Assembly (NCBI GenBank): GCA_028278555.1
Contig: JANQEA010000083.1
Span: forward strand, 27,885 to 91,884
Length of the DNA stretch: 64,000 nt
Direction of reading: 5' to 3'
Source: Candidatus Bipolaricaulota bacterium
GTDB taxonomy: Bacteria; Bipolaricaulota; Bipolaricaulia; UBA7950; UBA9294
Under the pieces are notes generated by a model. That model did not search any database, had not been told where the DNA came from, and saw nothing but the letters and a program-made list of their open reading frames with translations. Below are positions 18,444-28,100 of the stretch, piece by piece (the stretch's first letter is position 1; every line of letters starts with the position of its first letter). Position numbers and translations under genes: made by a program.

Positions 18444-18802
18444 GCAGCAAGAGACGACTGGCGAGGCTACGAGAGGAGATCCAGCGGGAGCTTGCGGCGA
18501 TCATCGAGTTCGAGAGTCGCGATCCCGTCGTTCGCGACGCCTTCCCGACGGTGATGGAAGTGCGACTGTCGCCTGACGCACGACACGCGAAGGTCTACGT
18601 TGCTGCCGGCGCGGAAACCGAGCGCGAAGCGTTTCATGACGCCTTGGTACGGGATCGGGGCTTCTATCGGAGCGAGTTGGCTGAACGGCTGTCGCTTCGC
18701 CACACGCCGGAGCTTCAGTTCGTCGTCGACGAAGCGGTCGAGCGATCGCTCCGTCTCAACGAGCTTCTCCGCGAGGACGATGAGGATCTGGAAACGGCAT
18801 AG
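18440..18802 (+). CDS. rbfA: Ribosome-binding factor A
   Basis: 120 aa. It binds the 30S subunit and helps 16S rRNA maturation. The start is GTG within GTGA, overlapping the DUF503 stop by 4 nt. KH-like fold: the N-terminal helix RLARLREEIQRELAAIIEFE, VMEVRLSPDARHAKVYVAA, FYRSELAERLSLRHTPELQFVVDE. The acidic C-terminus (REDDEDLETA) overlaps the next gene. Confidence 0.9.
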   Translation: MSSKRRLARLREEIQRELAAIIEFESRDPVVRDAFPTVMEVRLSPDARHAKVYVAAGAETEREAFHDALVRDRGFYRSELAERLSLRHTPELQFVVDEAVERSLRLNELLREDDEDLETA

Positions 18803-19427
18803 AGCGTGGCTGGCGCTCCCAATCCAGCGTCCATCATTGCTCGCGCCCTCCATTGTCTACGCTGGGCTTCTCCACATGGTGGGGACTCAGGTGGGACTCC
18901 TGGACATCCAGAACCCGTATTGGGTTCTCGGCGTGGGTGGGCTTCTCCTCCTCTCGCCGGTCTACCACGCGCTGTTGCTCCCTGGGATTGCCTCAACGTT
19001 CGGCGGAGAGATCGTCGACTGGCGAACCGCAGTCCGTTCGCTGCACATTCCCTTCGCGCGGCTTTTCGTCGGTGAGATCGTTGTCGCGGCTGCCGTGATC
19101 GCCGGAGGGTTCCTGCTGTTGATCCCCGGGATCTACATCGGGATGCGGCTGATCTACTACAAGCAAGCGATCGTCTTCGGAGAGCATTCGGTCGCCGGCG
19201 CGTTCAGAGAAAGCTTCCGGAGAACGACCGACGTGCGGTCGACGCTTGGGCTGTTCGGCGTTCTTGCGGTGCTCTACGGATGTGCCATCGGACTCGACAC
19301 GCTTCTCGTGGCATTCGCGCCGAACCTGATCCTCCATGTCGGGGGCATCCTCGGAACGGCGCTTCTGCTCACCTGGATGAACGTTGCGGTGACGGCGGCC
19401 TACAGCAAGCCGGTGGATGGCCCGTAA
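18780..19427 (+). CDS. Integral membrane protein of unknown function
   Basis: 215 aa. About four to five hydrophobic helices (near 20-40, 45-65, 95-120, 150-175, 185-205). The loop YYKQAIVFGEHSVAGAFRESFRRT is like the membrane domain of glycerophosphodiester phosphodiesterase-type or DUF7847-like proteins. I place the start at the ATG at 18780 (MRIWKRHRAWLAL), with GAGG 5 nt upstream; it overlaps rbfA by 23 nt, as is common in this operon. Confidence 0.6.
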   Translation: MRIWKRHRAWLALPIQRPSLLAPSIVYAGLLHMVGTQVGLLDIQNPYWVLGVGGLLLLSPVYHALLLPGIASTFGGEIVDWRTAVRSLHIPFARLFVGEIVVAAAVIAGGFLLLIPGIYIGMRLIYYKQAIVFGEHSVAGAFRESFRRTTDVRSTLGLFGVLAVLYGCAIGLDTLLVAFAPNLILHVGGILGTALLLTWMNVAVTAAYSKPVDGP

Positions 19428-19463
19428 TCCCTTCCGGAGAGCCGAGTTCTCGGGTGCGGTGCC

Positions 19464-19823
19464 CTACGGATCGACCGTGACGTTCTTCGCTGCCGTGTCC
19501 TCCGCGCCGAGATCGTCGGTTACCGTGAGGATGACGGTGAAGACCTCCGAGTCGCTCTGCACGAGAGTGTAGGTGTAGGTGGTTGTTGGCAGTGTCTCCG
19601 ACGCGGTCTGTCCGTCCCCGAAGTCCCACAGATACTCGACGATCGTTCCGTCCGGATCGAAGGACGCGGAGGCGTCGAAGTCGACGTCCAGTGGGCTTGT
19701 TCCCTGGCTCGGAGTCACCGTGAAGCTGGCGATCGGATTGAGATTCCCGAGGAACGCGCAGGCCGTGGCGATGAGGATCAAGCCGACGGCGATGGTCATA
19801 CCCCATACGATGCGTTTCTTCAT
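19464..19823 (-). CDS. Small PKD-domain lipoprotein
   Basis: 119 aa. A lipoprotein signal ends at LIATAC (Cys22). One PKD domain fills the rest: ASFTVTPSQGTSPLDVDFDA, YLWDFGDGQTASE, VILTVTDDLGAEDTAAKNV. It is probably attached to the outer face of a membrane or the cell surface. It is divergent from cca. A strong Shine-Dalgarno (AGGGGGGAG) precedes the ATG. Confidence 0.8.
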   Translation of the reverse strand: MKKRIVWGMTIAVGLILIATACAFLGNLNPIASFTVTPSQGTSPLDVDFDASASFDPDGTIVEYLWDFGDGQTASETLPTTTYTYTLVQSDSEVFTVILTVTDDLGAEDTAAKNVTVDP

Positions 19824-19884
19824 ACTCCCCCCTTGTCTTCGTCATCGTCCCCGTGGGCGGAGACGGAGCAAGGACAAACGGCGG

Positions 19885-19914
19885 TTGCGATGGGTACAAG
19901 CGAGCCGGTATAGT
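19885..19914 (+). promoter_or_regulatory. Promoter for cca
   Basis: TTGCGA at 19885-19890, 18 nt, TATAGT at 19909-19914. The ATG is only 10 nt after the -10 box, so the transcript has almost no leader. Confidence 0.55.
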
Positions 19915-19924
19915 CGATCGTGCC

Positions 19925-21382
19925 ATGATCGAAATGGACCGAATCGACGTTGGAGAGGTCATTTCCGCGCATCCGTACGTGGGGGTCATTCTCGAACGTC
20001 TCCAGGCGTCCGGCCACGAGGCGGTGCTGATCGGCGGGGTCGTCCGAGATGGCCTTCAGCTTCGGATGGGACGTCCCGTCGTCTTCCCGCCAGAGGATGT
20101 CGACATCGCGACGTCGGCCCTCCCCGAAGAGATCCGCGCCGTCTTCTCCGACCGACAGATCGTCGGCCTGGGTGAGGACTTCGGAGTTCTCCTGATTGTC
20201 GGACCGGATGGCCGGTCGTACGAAGTGGCGACGTATCGTACCGAGGGAGAGTACGACGGGCGCCGGCCGGGGAGAGTCGAACTCGTCCGCGATCTGGCGG
20301 GAGACGTCGCGCGTCGAGATCTGACGATCAACGGGCTTGCCGCGACAACCGACGGGACTGTGATCGATCTCGTCGGTGGTGTTGATGACTTGGTTTCATC
20401 GTGCATCCGAGCGATCGGAGACCCTGCGGTGCGTTTCGCGGAAGACTACCTGCGGATGCTCCGTGCGGTTCGGTTCGCGTGCCAGGTCGATGGCCGGATC
20501 GCCGAGGAGACGGCAGATGCGATCGCAGCCAATGCGGAGCGGATCTTGGCGATCTCCAACGAGCGGATCGGAGAAGAGCTCGTGCGGATTCTCCGCACCC
20601 CAAGAGCGGCAAAGGGGCTCCGACTGATGGACGAACTCGGTCTTCTCGAACCGATTCTCCCGGAGCTGACCGCATGCAAGGGAGTGCCGCAGCCGGAGGA
20701 ATACCATCCCGAGGGCGACGTCTTCGTTCACACGCTGGCCGCTGTCGAAGCGGCCGATCGGTTCGTTCGCGATCCGATCGTCAAGCTGGCGGTCGTCCTC
20801 CACGACATCGGCAAGCCGGCCGCTCTCGAGCGAAGTGGTGGGGAGAATATGGGAGGACACTGCGCAATCGGCTCCCGGAAAGCCAAAGAGGTCGGACGGC
20901 GGCTCCGACTCAGTCGGTCGGAGATCTTCCGGCTTCACTACTTCGTTCGTCAGCACATGCGGATCGCCGACTTTCCGGAGATGGGGCGCGGGAAGCAGGT
21001 CCGGTTTGTCAGCGAAGGCGAGGATCGCAAGGCTCCGCGCTTGCGCGACCGATTCTCGCTCTTCTTCCAGCTGCTTCAGGTGCTCATCGCGGATTGCGAA
21101 GCGAGTGCCCATCGGGCTTCTGGGTGGGCACCGATCCTCGCCGAAACACTCAAGGTCACAGAACATATCGATCGAGTCTGTGGTCTGCAGCGAGCGCGTG
21201 AAATGATCGACGGACATGCGCTGATGGCGCTCGGCCTGAAGCCCGGCCCGCAGCTCGGGGAACTCCTGGGCATTTTGCACGACCGGATCCTCGCCGGCCA
21301 GGTCGCGACTTCTGAGGAGGCAATCGCCGAAGCGAAGAAGCTGATCGACGAGGGCGTCGGCGAGACGTTCGAGAACCCGTAA
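19925..21382 (+). CDS. cca: CCA tRNA nucleotidyltransferase with HD domain
   Basis: 485 aa. It adds or repairs the 3' CCA; the tRNA genes seen in this window do not encode CCA, so it is needed. Class II polymerase-beta head: LIGGVVRD near 36, catalytic PEDVDIA near 56-62, RRDLTINGLA near 140, EDYLRMLRAVRF near 178. An HD domain follows with LHDIGKPA near 302. I take the ATG at 19925 (MIEMDRIDVG); an in-frame upstream ATG lies before the promoter. Alternatively it could be the poly(A) polymerase paralogue; the HD domain favours the CCA enzyme. Confidence 0.85.
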   Translation: MIEMDRIDVGEVISAHPYVGVILERLQASGHEAVLIGGVVRDGLQLRMGRPVVFPPEDVDIATSALPEEIRAVFSDRQIVGLGEDFGVLLIVGPDGRSYEVATYRTEGEYDGRRPGRVELVRDLAGDVARRDLTINGLAATTDGTVIDLVGGVDDLVSSCIRAIGDPAVRFAEDYLRMLRAVRFACQVDGRIAEETADAIAANAERILAISNERIGEELVRILRTPRAAKGLRLMDELGLLEPILPELTACKGVPQPEEYHPEGDVFVHTLAAVEAADRFVRDPIVKLAVVLHDIGKPAALERSGGENMGGHCAIGSRKAKEVGRRLRLSRSEIFRLHYFVRQHMRIADFPEMGRGKQVRFVSEGEDRKAPRLRDRFSLFFQLLQVLIADCEASAHRASGWAPILAETLKVTEHIDRVCGLQRAREMIDGHALMALGLKPGPQLGELLGILHDRILAGQVATSEEAIAEAKKLIDEGVGETFENP

Positions 21383-21457
21383 CGGGACACTCGCCCTGGC
21401 GGCGCGCGAGCCCGCCGGCTACCGTCGACCCATCACGTCTTGCGGAGAGGGATTCCG

Positions 21458-22978
21458 ATGGCAACGACACTCGACATCAGTCGCGATCTCCATCTCGACC
21501 TCGAGGGGATCATCGGGCAGTGCGTTGCGATCCTCGGAATCCGCGGATCCGGAAAGTCGAACACGGCAGGCGTCATCTTCGAGGAGCTCCTCCGTCACCG
21601 CTATCCGATGTCGATTGTCGATATCGAAGGCGAGTACTTCGGTCTGAAGGAGAAGTACGAGGTGCTCGTCGTCGGGACGGGTGACGGGGTGGAGATCGAG
21701 ATCGATGCCGACTGCGCCGGGGAGATCGCCCAGGTCAGCATGGAAGAGAACGTGCCGGTGGTGCTCGATTTGAGCGGGTTCCTCTCCGATGAAAGGACCG
21801 AACTCCTCAAGGCGTATCTCTCGAGCCTCTGGAACCTGGCGGGAACTCTTCGTCGGCCGTACATCATTGGAATCGAAGAGGCGCACGAGTTCATTCCGCA
21901 GGGCGTCAAGAACGAGCTGAAGGAGATGATCGCGCGAATCGCCCTTCGCGGGCGAAAGCGTGGTCTTGGCGGGATCATTGTCTCCCAGCGGAGCGCCAAG
22001 GTCGACAAGGACGTTCTCAGTCAGGCGGGGATGCTCTTCCTGCATCGGGTTGTCCACGAGGTCGACATGCGGGTCTACAGTGAGCTCCTTCCGTGGCGGA
22101 AGAACGAAGTGAAGGAGATCGTCAACTCGCTCGAGACGGGAGACTGCATCTACGTCAATGGAGACCGAATCCTCCCGATCTACGTGCGCGAGCGGGAGAC
22201 CTTCCACGCGGGGTTCACGCCGTCGCTCGAGTCGGTGCAGTCACCGGAGCTGAAGAAGGTGAGCGAATCGATCATCGAGGCGATTGAGCGTGCGCGAAGC
22301 GGGAAACGGCGGAAGAGTGCCGAAGACGAGCTGCGCGATCGGATCGCACGCCTCGAAGAATCCCTTGCGTCGAAAGACGATCGGATCGCGGAACTCGAGG
22401 AAGTCGCGCGAACGCTCGGCTACATCAAACTGGAGCTCCCTTCGGTCGTGCCCGTTCTTCCTCCAAGTGTGGCAACTCCGAAGGTGGAGCCACTTCCCCG
22501 GAGTTCCTATCGACCGGTGGTCGTTCGCGAGGAGCCGAAACCGGTTCTTCTCGATGTCGCGGATCCGTCGCCTGCCGCCGAGGTGATCATCGAATCGCCG
22601 GAAGAGGAACCCCTAGAGGGACTCCCCCCGGCCGTTCTCCGGCACGTTGATCGTCTTGTGGCGAGGGTCGGCCGTTGCGAGCTCGCGCATCGGCGGCTTC
22701 TCGGGTTTCTGATCGGTCATGCCCCGGGGTCGTATTCCATCGATCAGATCTCGGCTTGGACGAGCTGTGCCCCGGAGATGATCGAGGAGGAACCTCCGCG
22801 TGAGCTGATCGACGCGGGGCTGATCTGCCGTGAGCGCAGAACCGACGGCGTGCACTACCGGGGGACGCTACGAACCTTCGTCAACAGGGAATTCGAGGTC
22901 TACCAACCCGACATCGGCGGCACGGGGTTGCACTCTGTGACGCGGTTGCTGCGCCAGCAGCTCGCGACTCTCGGATAA
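21458..22978 (+). CDS. HerA/FtsK-like DUF87 ATPase with coiled coil and winged-helix-like tail
   Basis: 506 aa. Walker A GIRGSGKSN at 27-35, an aspartate-rich VDIEGEYFGL segment, Walker B YIIGIEEAHEF near 141-151 and an arginine-rich IALRGRKRGLGGIIVSQR sensor region. This places it with HerA-type DNA pumps. Residues about 290-325 form a coiled coil (ELRDRIARLEESLASKDDRIAELEE broken here as two heptad runs), then a Pro-rich linker and a C-terminal domain that looks like a winged helix. No NurA nuclease or Sir2-type partner is adjacent. It may act on DNA in chromosome handling; the substrate is unknown. Confidence 0.75.
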   Translation: MATTLDISRDLHLDLEGIIGQCVAILGIRGSGKSNTAGVIFEELLRHRYPMSIVDIEGEYFGLKEKYEVLVVGTGDGVEIEIDADCAGEIAQVSMEENVPVVLDLSGFLSDERTELLKAYLSSLWNLAGTLRRPYIIGIEEAHEFIPQGVKNELKEMIARIALRGRKRGLGGIIVSQRSAKVDKDVLSQAGMLFLHRVVHEVDMRVYSELLPWRKNEVKEIVNSLETGDCIYVNGDRILPIYVRERETFHAGFTPSLESVQSPELKKVSESIIEAIERARSGKRRKSAEDELRDRIARLEESLASKDDRIAELEEVARTLGYIKLELPSVVPVLPPSVATPKVEPLPRSSYRPVVVREEPKPVLLDVADPSPAAEVIIESPEEEPLEGLPPAVLRHVDRLVARVGRCELAHRRLLGFLIGHAPGSYSIDQISAWTSCAPEMIEEEPPRELIDAGLICRERRTDGVHYRGTLRTFVNREFEVYQPDIGGTGLHSVTRLLRQQLATLG

Positions 22979-23022
22979 CGCGGATAGCTAGACGAGTTCA
23001 GCGTTTTCAACCATTGGTCCGA

Positions 23023-23051
23023 TTGACCATTCCCTCCGTTTCTGCTACAAT
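23023..23051 (+). promoter_or_regulatory. Promoter for hpf
   Basis: TTGACC at 23023-23028 and TACAAT at 23046-23051, spacing 17 nt; the hpf GTG is 21 nt downstream, with GGAAGGAGG between. Confidence 0.75.
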
Positions 23052-23071
23052 CTCTTTGGAAGGAGGAAGCG

Positions 23072-23596
23072 GTGAAGATCAAGATCGCGGAGCGGCACAC
23101 TGGCCCGAGTGAAGCGCTTCGAAGCTACGTCGTCGAGAAGACGGAAGCACTCGAACGCTTTTTCGATCGGATCGTTAGTGTCGATGTCGTCCTCTCGGTG
23201 GAGAAGGAACGACAGATTGCTGACTTCCATGCGCACTTGACGAATCGCAAGCTCATCAGCGCGAGAGAGGAGTCGGGGGATATGTATGCGTCGATCGACA
23301 AAGCGATCGATCGTCTCCGACGACAGCTGGTGAAATTCAAAGATCAGCTCCATGAGGTGAGGGATCGGGGGGGAGCGGCCGAGACCGCGAGAAGCGAAGA
23401 GGGAGAAACGAGCGGAGGGCAGATCATCCGCACGGAGGCATACTTCCAGAAACCGATGTCTCCCGAAGAAGCGGCGCTGCAACTCGACGCGATCGAGAAG
23501 GACTTCCTTGTCTTTGTGGACTCGGAAAGTGATCAAGTCGCGATCATCTATCATCGCCGTGACGGCAACTTCGGGCTGATCGAACCGCGGAGGTAG
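23072..23596 (+). CDS. hpf: Ribosome hibernation-promoting factor, long form
   Basis: 174 aa, starting at a GTG behind GGAAGGAGG. The N-terminal HPF domain (1-95; VSVDVVLSVEKERQIADF, DMYASIDKAIDRLRRQLVKFKDQ) binds 30S in the tRNA path. The C-terminal domain (115-174; RTEAYFQKPMSPEEAALQL, FLVFVDSESDQVAIIYHRRDGNFGLIEP) dimerises and so drives 100S formation, as known for long HPFs. A strong own promoter fits growth-phase control. Confidence 0.93.
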   Translation: MKIKIAERHTGPSEALRSYVVEKTEALERFFDRIVSVDVVLSVEKERQIADFHAHLTNRKLISAREESGDMYASIDKAIDRLRRQLVKFKDQLHEVRDRGGAAETARSEEGETSGGQIIRTEAYFQKPMSPEEAALQLDAIEKDFLVFVDSESDQVAIIYHRRDGNFGLIEPRR

Positions 23597-23620
23597 ACGC
23601 AGTAGGGGCAGGGTAAGGGC

Positions 23621-24673
23621 GTGGCGAAGGTCTTATCGCTGTTTTCCGGAAGCCTGGCGAGCCGGGTAGCGACGCGAATCGTCGAGCAGCATCCGGATGT
23701 CGATTGTGTATACTTGCTCTATTTCCGGTCTCCGTTCTCGTGGGACTCCGAAGACTTGCGCCAGTTGGTGAAGGCCGAGTGGCCTCGCGCCATCTTCCGA
23801 ACCCAGTCGATCAAGAAGGAATACCGAAGACTCGTTGAGATTTCGGATGACGGGGAGTTCTCGCTTACGCTGAGCTGCCGGAATTGCCGTTCGATGTTGT
23901 TCGCCAAAGCGGTGCGTTACATGGAGCGTGTCGGCGCTGAGTACCTCGTGTCCGGAGAAGTCCCGGGGGCGAATCGCCTGACAGAGAAACAGATCAAGGC
24001 CATCGGCGAAGACCTCGGTGTGGCCGACCGCATCCTTCGCCCTCTCTGTGTTGGGGCATCGCGGAAACGCGGGCTGCCCAAGTGGGCCGATCACAACCGA
24101 GCGTGGAGAAGCCCACGGGGCGGCCGTGCGCATCTCCTGAGGCTGGCCGAGGAGAATGGGTTGGAGGTGACGGACCCGCTCGCTGCGTGTCACCGCTGTA
24201 AGCTGATGACTCCGGGATTCGGTGATCGTGTCGCGAGTCTGTTCGGCGAGGCGGGGTTCACATTGAATGCGCTTCGGCTGCTCGACTTCGCGCTCTACTA
24301 CAAGATTCAGCCGGACGTGAAGGTCGTCCTCGCCCGTGACGAGCGGGAGAAGAGAGATCTACAGAACCTTTTCCTACCTCAAGACTTGAGAGTCTATCCG
24401 GCGACGCCGCATGGGCCGATGACCCTCGTGCGAGCGAACTGGAGCGCAAAGACGGGCGCGGAGCAGCAAGAGATCGTCGGACTTGCCGCGCGGATCACCG
24501 CAACAATGGCAGGCGCGGAGCGGACGGAGACGGTCCCGATCTACTATCGGCTCGAGAGCGAAGACGAGACGCTTCTGCTGAATGCGAGGCCGTTTGAGGA
24601 GCCAGAGGAGATCGCGCAGCTCGAAACCGTCGAGCTGATTCCCTTGACGGAACAGGAAGTGCCGGTCGGTTGA
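23621..24673 (+). CDS. PP-loop tRNA-thiolation-like protein with decayed nucleotide motif
   Basis: 350 aa with a GTG start. It is like the DUF814/ThiI-related family that pairs a PP-loop domain with a small C-terminal domain: SCRNCRSMLFAKAVRYMERVGAEYLVSGEV, RAHLLRLAEENGLEVTDPLAACHRCKLMTPG, and VKVVLARDEREKRDLQNLF are all recognisable blocks. The PP-loop, normally SGG.DS, reads SGSLAS (9-14), losing the second Gly and the Asp. Two CxxC pairs are present. It probably acts on tRNA, but catalysis is doubtful. It follows hpf by 24 nt. Confidence 0.65.
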   Translation: MAKVLSLFSGSLASRVATRIVEQHPDVDCVYLLYFRSPFSWDSEDLRQLVKAEWPRAIFRTQSIKKEYRRLVEISDDGEFSLTLSCRNCRSMLFAKAVRYMERVGAEYLVSGEVPGANRLTEKQIKAIGEDLGVADRILRPLCVGASRKRGLPKWADHNRAWRSPRGGRAHLLRLAEENGLEVTDPLAACHRCKLMTPGFGDRVASLFGEAGFTLNALRLLDFALYYKIQPDVKVVLARDEREKRDLQNLFLPQDLRVYPATPHGPMTLVRANWSAKTGAEQQEIVGLAARITATMAGAERTETVPIYYRLESEDETLLLNARPFEEPEEIAQLETVELIPLTEQEVPVG

Positions 24674-24697
24674 AATCGAGTGGTGGGGCGCTATACT
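24670..24697 (+). promoter_or_regulatory. Promoter upstream of the rpoC leader
   Basis: TTGAAA at 24670-24675, 16 nt, TATACT at 24692-24697. It overlaps the end of the preceding gene and is the nearest good promoter to rpoC, 435 nt upstream. Confidence 0.6.
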
Positions 24698-24702
24698 TCT
24701 GC

Positions 24703-24798
24703 GCCAGTACGTCAGGGCGTGTGGAGTGCTAGCCGCCAGGGAGGCAGATTTGGGCGAAACCCCGAGAAAGTGGGGAAGGGGTTCGTGTGTCTTTTTTT
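24703..24798 (+). ncRNA. Candidate structured leader or small RNA upstream of rpoC
   Basis: Starting about 6 nt after the promoter, the RNA could form GCGCC/GGCGT, then GCC-AGGGA-GGC, then AACCCC (24758-24763) with GGGGTT (24778-24783), and ends near seven T at 24792-24798. This could be a terminator that makes a small RNA of about 95 nt, or an attenuator of rpoC. I could not match it to a known family; the SRP RNA signature is absent. Confidence 0.35.
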
Positions 24799-24837
24799 GT
24801 GGCTACGAGCTGCGGAAGACGCACGAAAGGCCGCTGG

Positions 24838-25041
24838 ATGGATTCCCCCGCGGATCTACACCAAGCCGTTCAGAGAGGAATTCTGTATCTCTGTGACAAG
24901 CTGGATGGATCGAAGGGAACGCTGATGGTTCGAGCGGCAATCGCACGGAGCACGCGCGGAATGAAGGAGCATGAAGAGCGGAAAGACGGAAGCGGCATCG
25001 AAGGCCAAGTCCACGGGCGAGAGACGGTCGCCCATCGTTGA
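24838..25041 (+). CDS. Possible small protein, weakly omega-like
   Basis: 67 aa from an ATG with AAAGG 7 nt upstream. The middle, KLDGSKGTLMVRAAIARSTRG, faintly recalls the RNA polymerase omega motif, and the position before rpoC would suit it, but the match is weak and the rest is unremarkable. It overlaps the next small frame by 71 nt. It may be non-coding. Confidence 0.22.
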   Translation: MDSPADLHQAVQRGILYLCDKLDGSKGTLMVRAAIARSTRGMKEHEERKDGSGIEGQVHGRETVAHR

Positions 25042-25126
25042 TACTCGCGAAGCCACTGAGCTGAGGGAAACTGCGGACTCCCTCGCCGAATCTGGCGAAT
25101 CAGACCCGCTACACCGAATGGGGTGA
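24971..25126 (+). CDS. Possible short upstream protein of rpoC
   Basis: 51 aa (MKSGKTEAASKAKS at the start), very polar, ending 5 nt before the rpoC start codon, so translation could be coupled. AAGGAG is only 1 nt from the ATG, which is poor spacing. No family recognised. Confidence 0.3.
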   Translation: MKSGKTEAASKAKSTGERRSPIVDTREATELRETADSLAESGESDPLHRMG

Positions 25127-25131
25127 GATGA

Positions 25132-28100
25132 GTGATCTCGGGCGATGACATCCAACGCGTGAAGCTGCAGCTAGCTCCTCCATCCGTCATCCTGAATTGG
25201 TCTCACGGCGAAATCACCGAATCCGAGACGATCAACTACCGGACGCACCGAGCCGAACGTGGTGGTCTGTACGCGGAAGAGATCTTCGGACCAGACAACG
25301 ACTACGAGTGCGCGTGCGGCAAGTACAAGGGGAAGAAGTACGAGGGGATCACGTGCGAGAAGTGCCACGTCCTGGTGACCGACTCGTCGGTCCGTCGTGT
25401 CAACATGGGGCACATCCAGCTCGCGAGTCCGGTCGTCCATTTCTGGTTCCTTAAAGGGGTCTCGAGCCTCCTCAGTCGGCTTCTTGGTATGAAGAAGCGT
25501 GAGTTACAAAGGATCGCATACTACGAGACGGAGCCGATCGAGCAGGCGCTGTTCATCGTTACGTCATCGGATTGCAAAGAGGTTCGCCCGCGAGAAACGC
25601 TCCACACATCGGAAGTCGAAGTCCTGTCGCATACGTTCGCATTTGAGGTCGAGCCGGCCTACTACGTGGAGGACGCCCCTCGAGTCATTGCCGAGGAGGG
25701 CGGCCGCGTGACGATCGAGGATCGTCTGCTGACGAACGGGGAGAAGGTCCTTTCCGTGGTTGTCGGCGCGGTCGAGTATCCGCTTGTTGGGGATGTCGAT
25801 TTGCTGGTCGAAGAGGGCGACGACATCGAAGAAGGGACGGTCCTCGCGGAACGACCCGTCGACGAGCTCTGTTCGAAGACGGGGTTCGAGATGCTTGTCG
25901 ACCGCTACGGCGCCTCCGTGCAAGGCGTGATCCTCGATCAAGAGATCCTCGATAGCCTCGTCTTTCTCGTGACGCGAATCAGGGATCCGAAGATTCCACT
26001 CGATATTGGCGACCGACTATCGTTCCTCGAGAAGCGAGCCTTCGAACGGATCTATCCCGAGGGGTTCATCGCGCAGACCGGCGCGGCCGGAATCAAGGGG
26101 CTCCTCGAGGCGATCGACTTCGATGAACTCCATCGCTCGTTGATGGAGCAGCTGCACCGGGAGACGGCCGCGGGGAATCAGCGACGTCTGATCCGTCGCC
26201 TCGAGATCGTCGACCAACTCCGGGCTTCGGGGAACAACGCGCAGGACATGATCCTCGAAGTGATCCCCGTCCTTCCGCCCCAGTTGAGGCCGATGATCCA
26301 ACTCGAGGGCGGTAAGTTTGCGACGACGGACCTGAACGACCTCTATCGCCGGATCATCAACCGGAACAACCGGTTGAAGAAGCTGATCGACATGGGGGCT
26401 CCGGAAGTTATCCTCCGAAACGAGCGCCGAATGCTCCAGGAAGCGGTCGATGCGCTGATCCACAACGAGAAGAAGGAGAGCCCGATTCGCGGTCGCGACA
26501 ACCGGCCGCTCAAGTCGCTCTCCGAGCGGATTCACGGGAAGCACGGTCGACTCCGGCGGAATCTCCTCGGTCGCCGCGTCGACTACTCCGGGCGAGCAGT
26601 CATCGTTGTCGATCCGACCTTGAAGCTGCACCAGTGCGGTCTTCCGAAGAAGATGGCCCTCGAGCTGTTCAAGCCGTTCATCCTTCATCATCTGGAGACG
26701 ACGACGTTCTCCGATTTCGACGAGATCAAGAATCGGGCGATGATGGGCGAGATGCCGGAAGTCTGGGACATTCTCGATCGCCTGATCAAGGATCATCCGG
26801 TCCTGCTCAACCGGGCTCCGACCCTGCACCGGCTCTCGATGCAGGCGTTCGAGCCGGTCCTCGTCGACGGCGAAGCGATCCACATCCATCCGTTCGTCTG
26901 TCCGCCGTACAACGCCGACTTCGATGGCGATCAGATGGCCGTCCACCTGCCCCTCTCCGAGGAAGCGATCCGCGAGGCGCGAAGCCTGATGTCCGCGCCG
27001 CGTAACATCCTCTCCCCGTCGAACGGGGAGCCGATCAGCCTTCCGACGCAGGATCCTGTCTACGCGTACTACTACCTGACGCTCGAAGTCGAAGACGGAC
27101 TCGGCGCCGGCAAGGCGTTCCGCGACATCGACGAAGCCCGGAAGGCCTACGAGGAAGGGGTCATCGAGCTGCACAGCCCGGTCGTCATCCGGATCGGTGG
27201 AGAGCGGATCCGAACGACGCTCGGACGCGCGGAGCTAAACCTCAATCTCCCTGAGGAGATTCGCGACTACGGGATCGTCATGGATCGCCGGACGATCAAG
27301 CGGTTGGTGATGGAGTGCTACCACCGCTTCGGCTGGGAGCAAGCTGCGGAGGTCCTCGATCGCCTGAAGGAACTCGGATTCCGCTACGCCACGCAGGCCG
27401 GCTTGACGATCTCACTCCCGGACTGTCTGATCCCGGGGGAGAAGGAAGAGATCGTCCACGAGTCGCTCGCCGCGGTTCAGCGAATCGAAACGATGTACCG
27501 GATGGGCCTGGCGACGGAGGACGAGCGCCGGAGTGCGGTCATCCGTATCTGGCGACGGACCGTCGATGACGTCGAAGACGCGACGATGGAGAACCTCCGA
27601 CAACACCGGTTCAACTCGGTCTACGGCATCGTCACCTCTGGTGCGCGGGGGGGGCCGGATCAGGTGAAGCAGCTCTGCGGGATGCGAGGCCCGATGGCCG
27701 GCCCGTCCGGCGACATCATCGAGCGTCCGGTCATCTCGAACTTCCGCGAGGGGCTGGACATGATGGAGTACTTCATCTCCACGCACGGCGGGCGGAAGGG
27801 TGCGGCTGATACGGCTTTGAAGACGGCCGATTCCGGATACCTCACGCGGAGGCTTGTCGACGCTTCGTCGGATACTGTCATCCTCGAGCTCGATTGTGGG
27901 ACGACGCAGGGCATCGACATCGACCCGCTGCGCTTCAGCCGAACCGAAGTGATGGAGACGGTCGAGGATCGGATCTACGGCCGTGTCGCGGCGCAGCCGA
28001 TCATCGACCCCAGCACCGGCGAGATTCTGGTCGAGGCGAATCAATGGATCACGCAGGAGATCGCGGCCCACGTCGGTCGGCTCGAGTGTGAGATCCCGCT

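Noticed and set aside
24703..24798. SRP RNA
   Set aside because: GTGCTAG and GGGAGG resemble the start of a long SRP RNA, but the S-domain signature (CAGG, GGAA tetraloop, AGCAG) is absent and the candidate is short.
24838..25041. Confident rpoZ call
   Set aside because: The omega resemblance covers about 20 residues with gaps; kept only as a low-confidence possibility.
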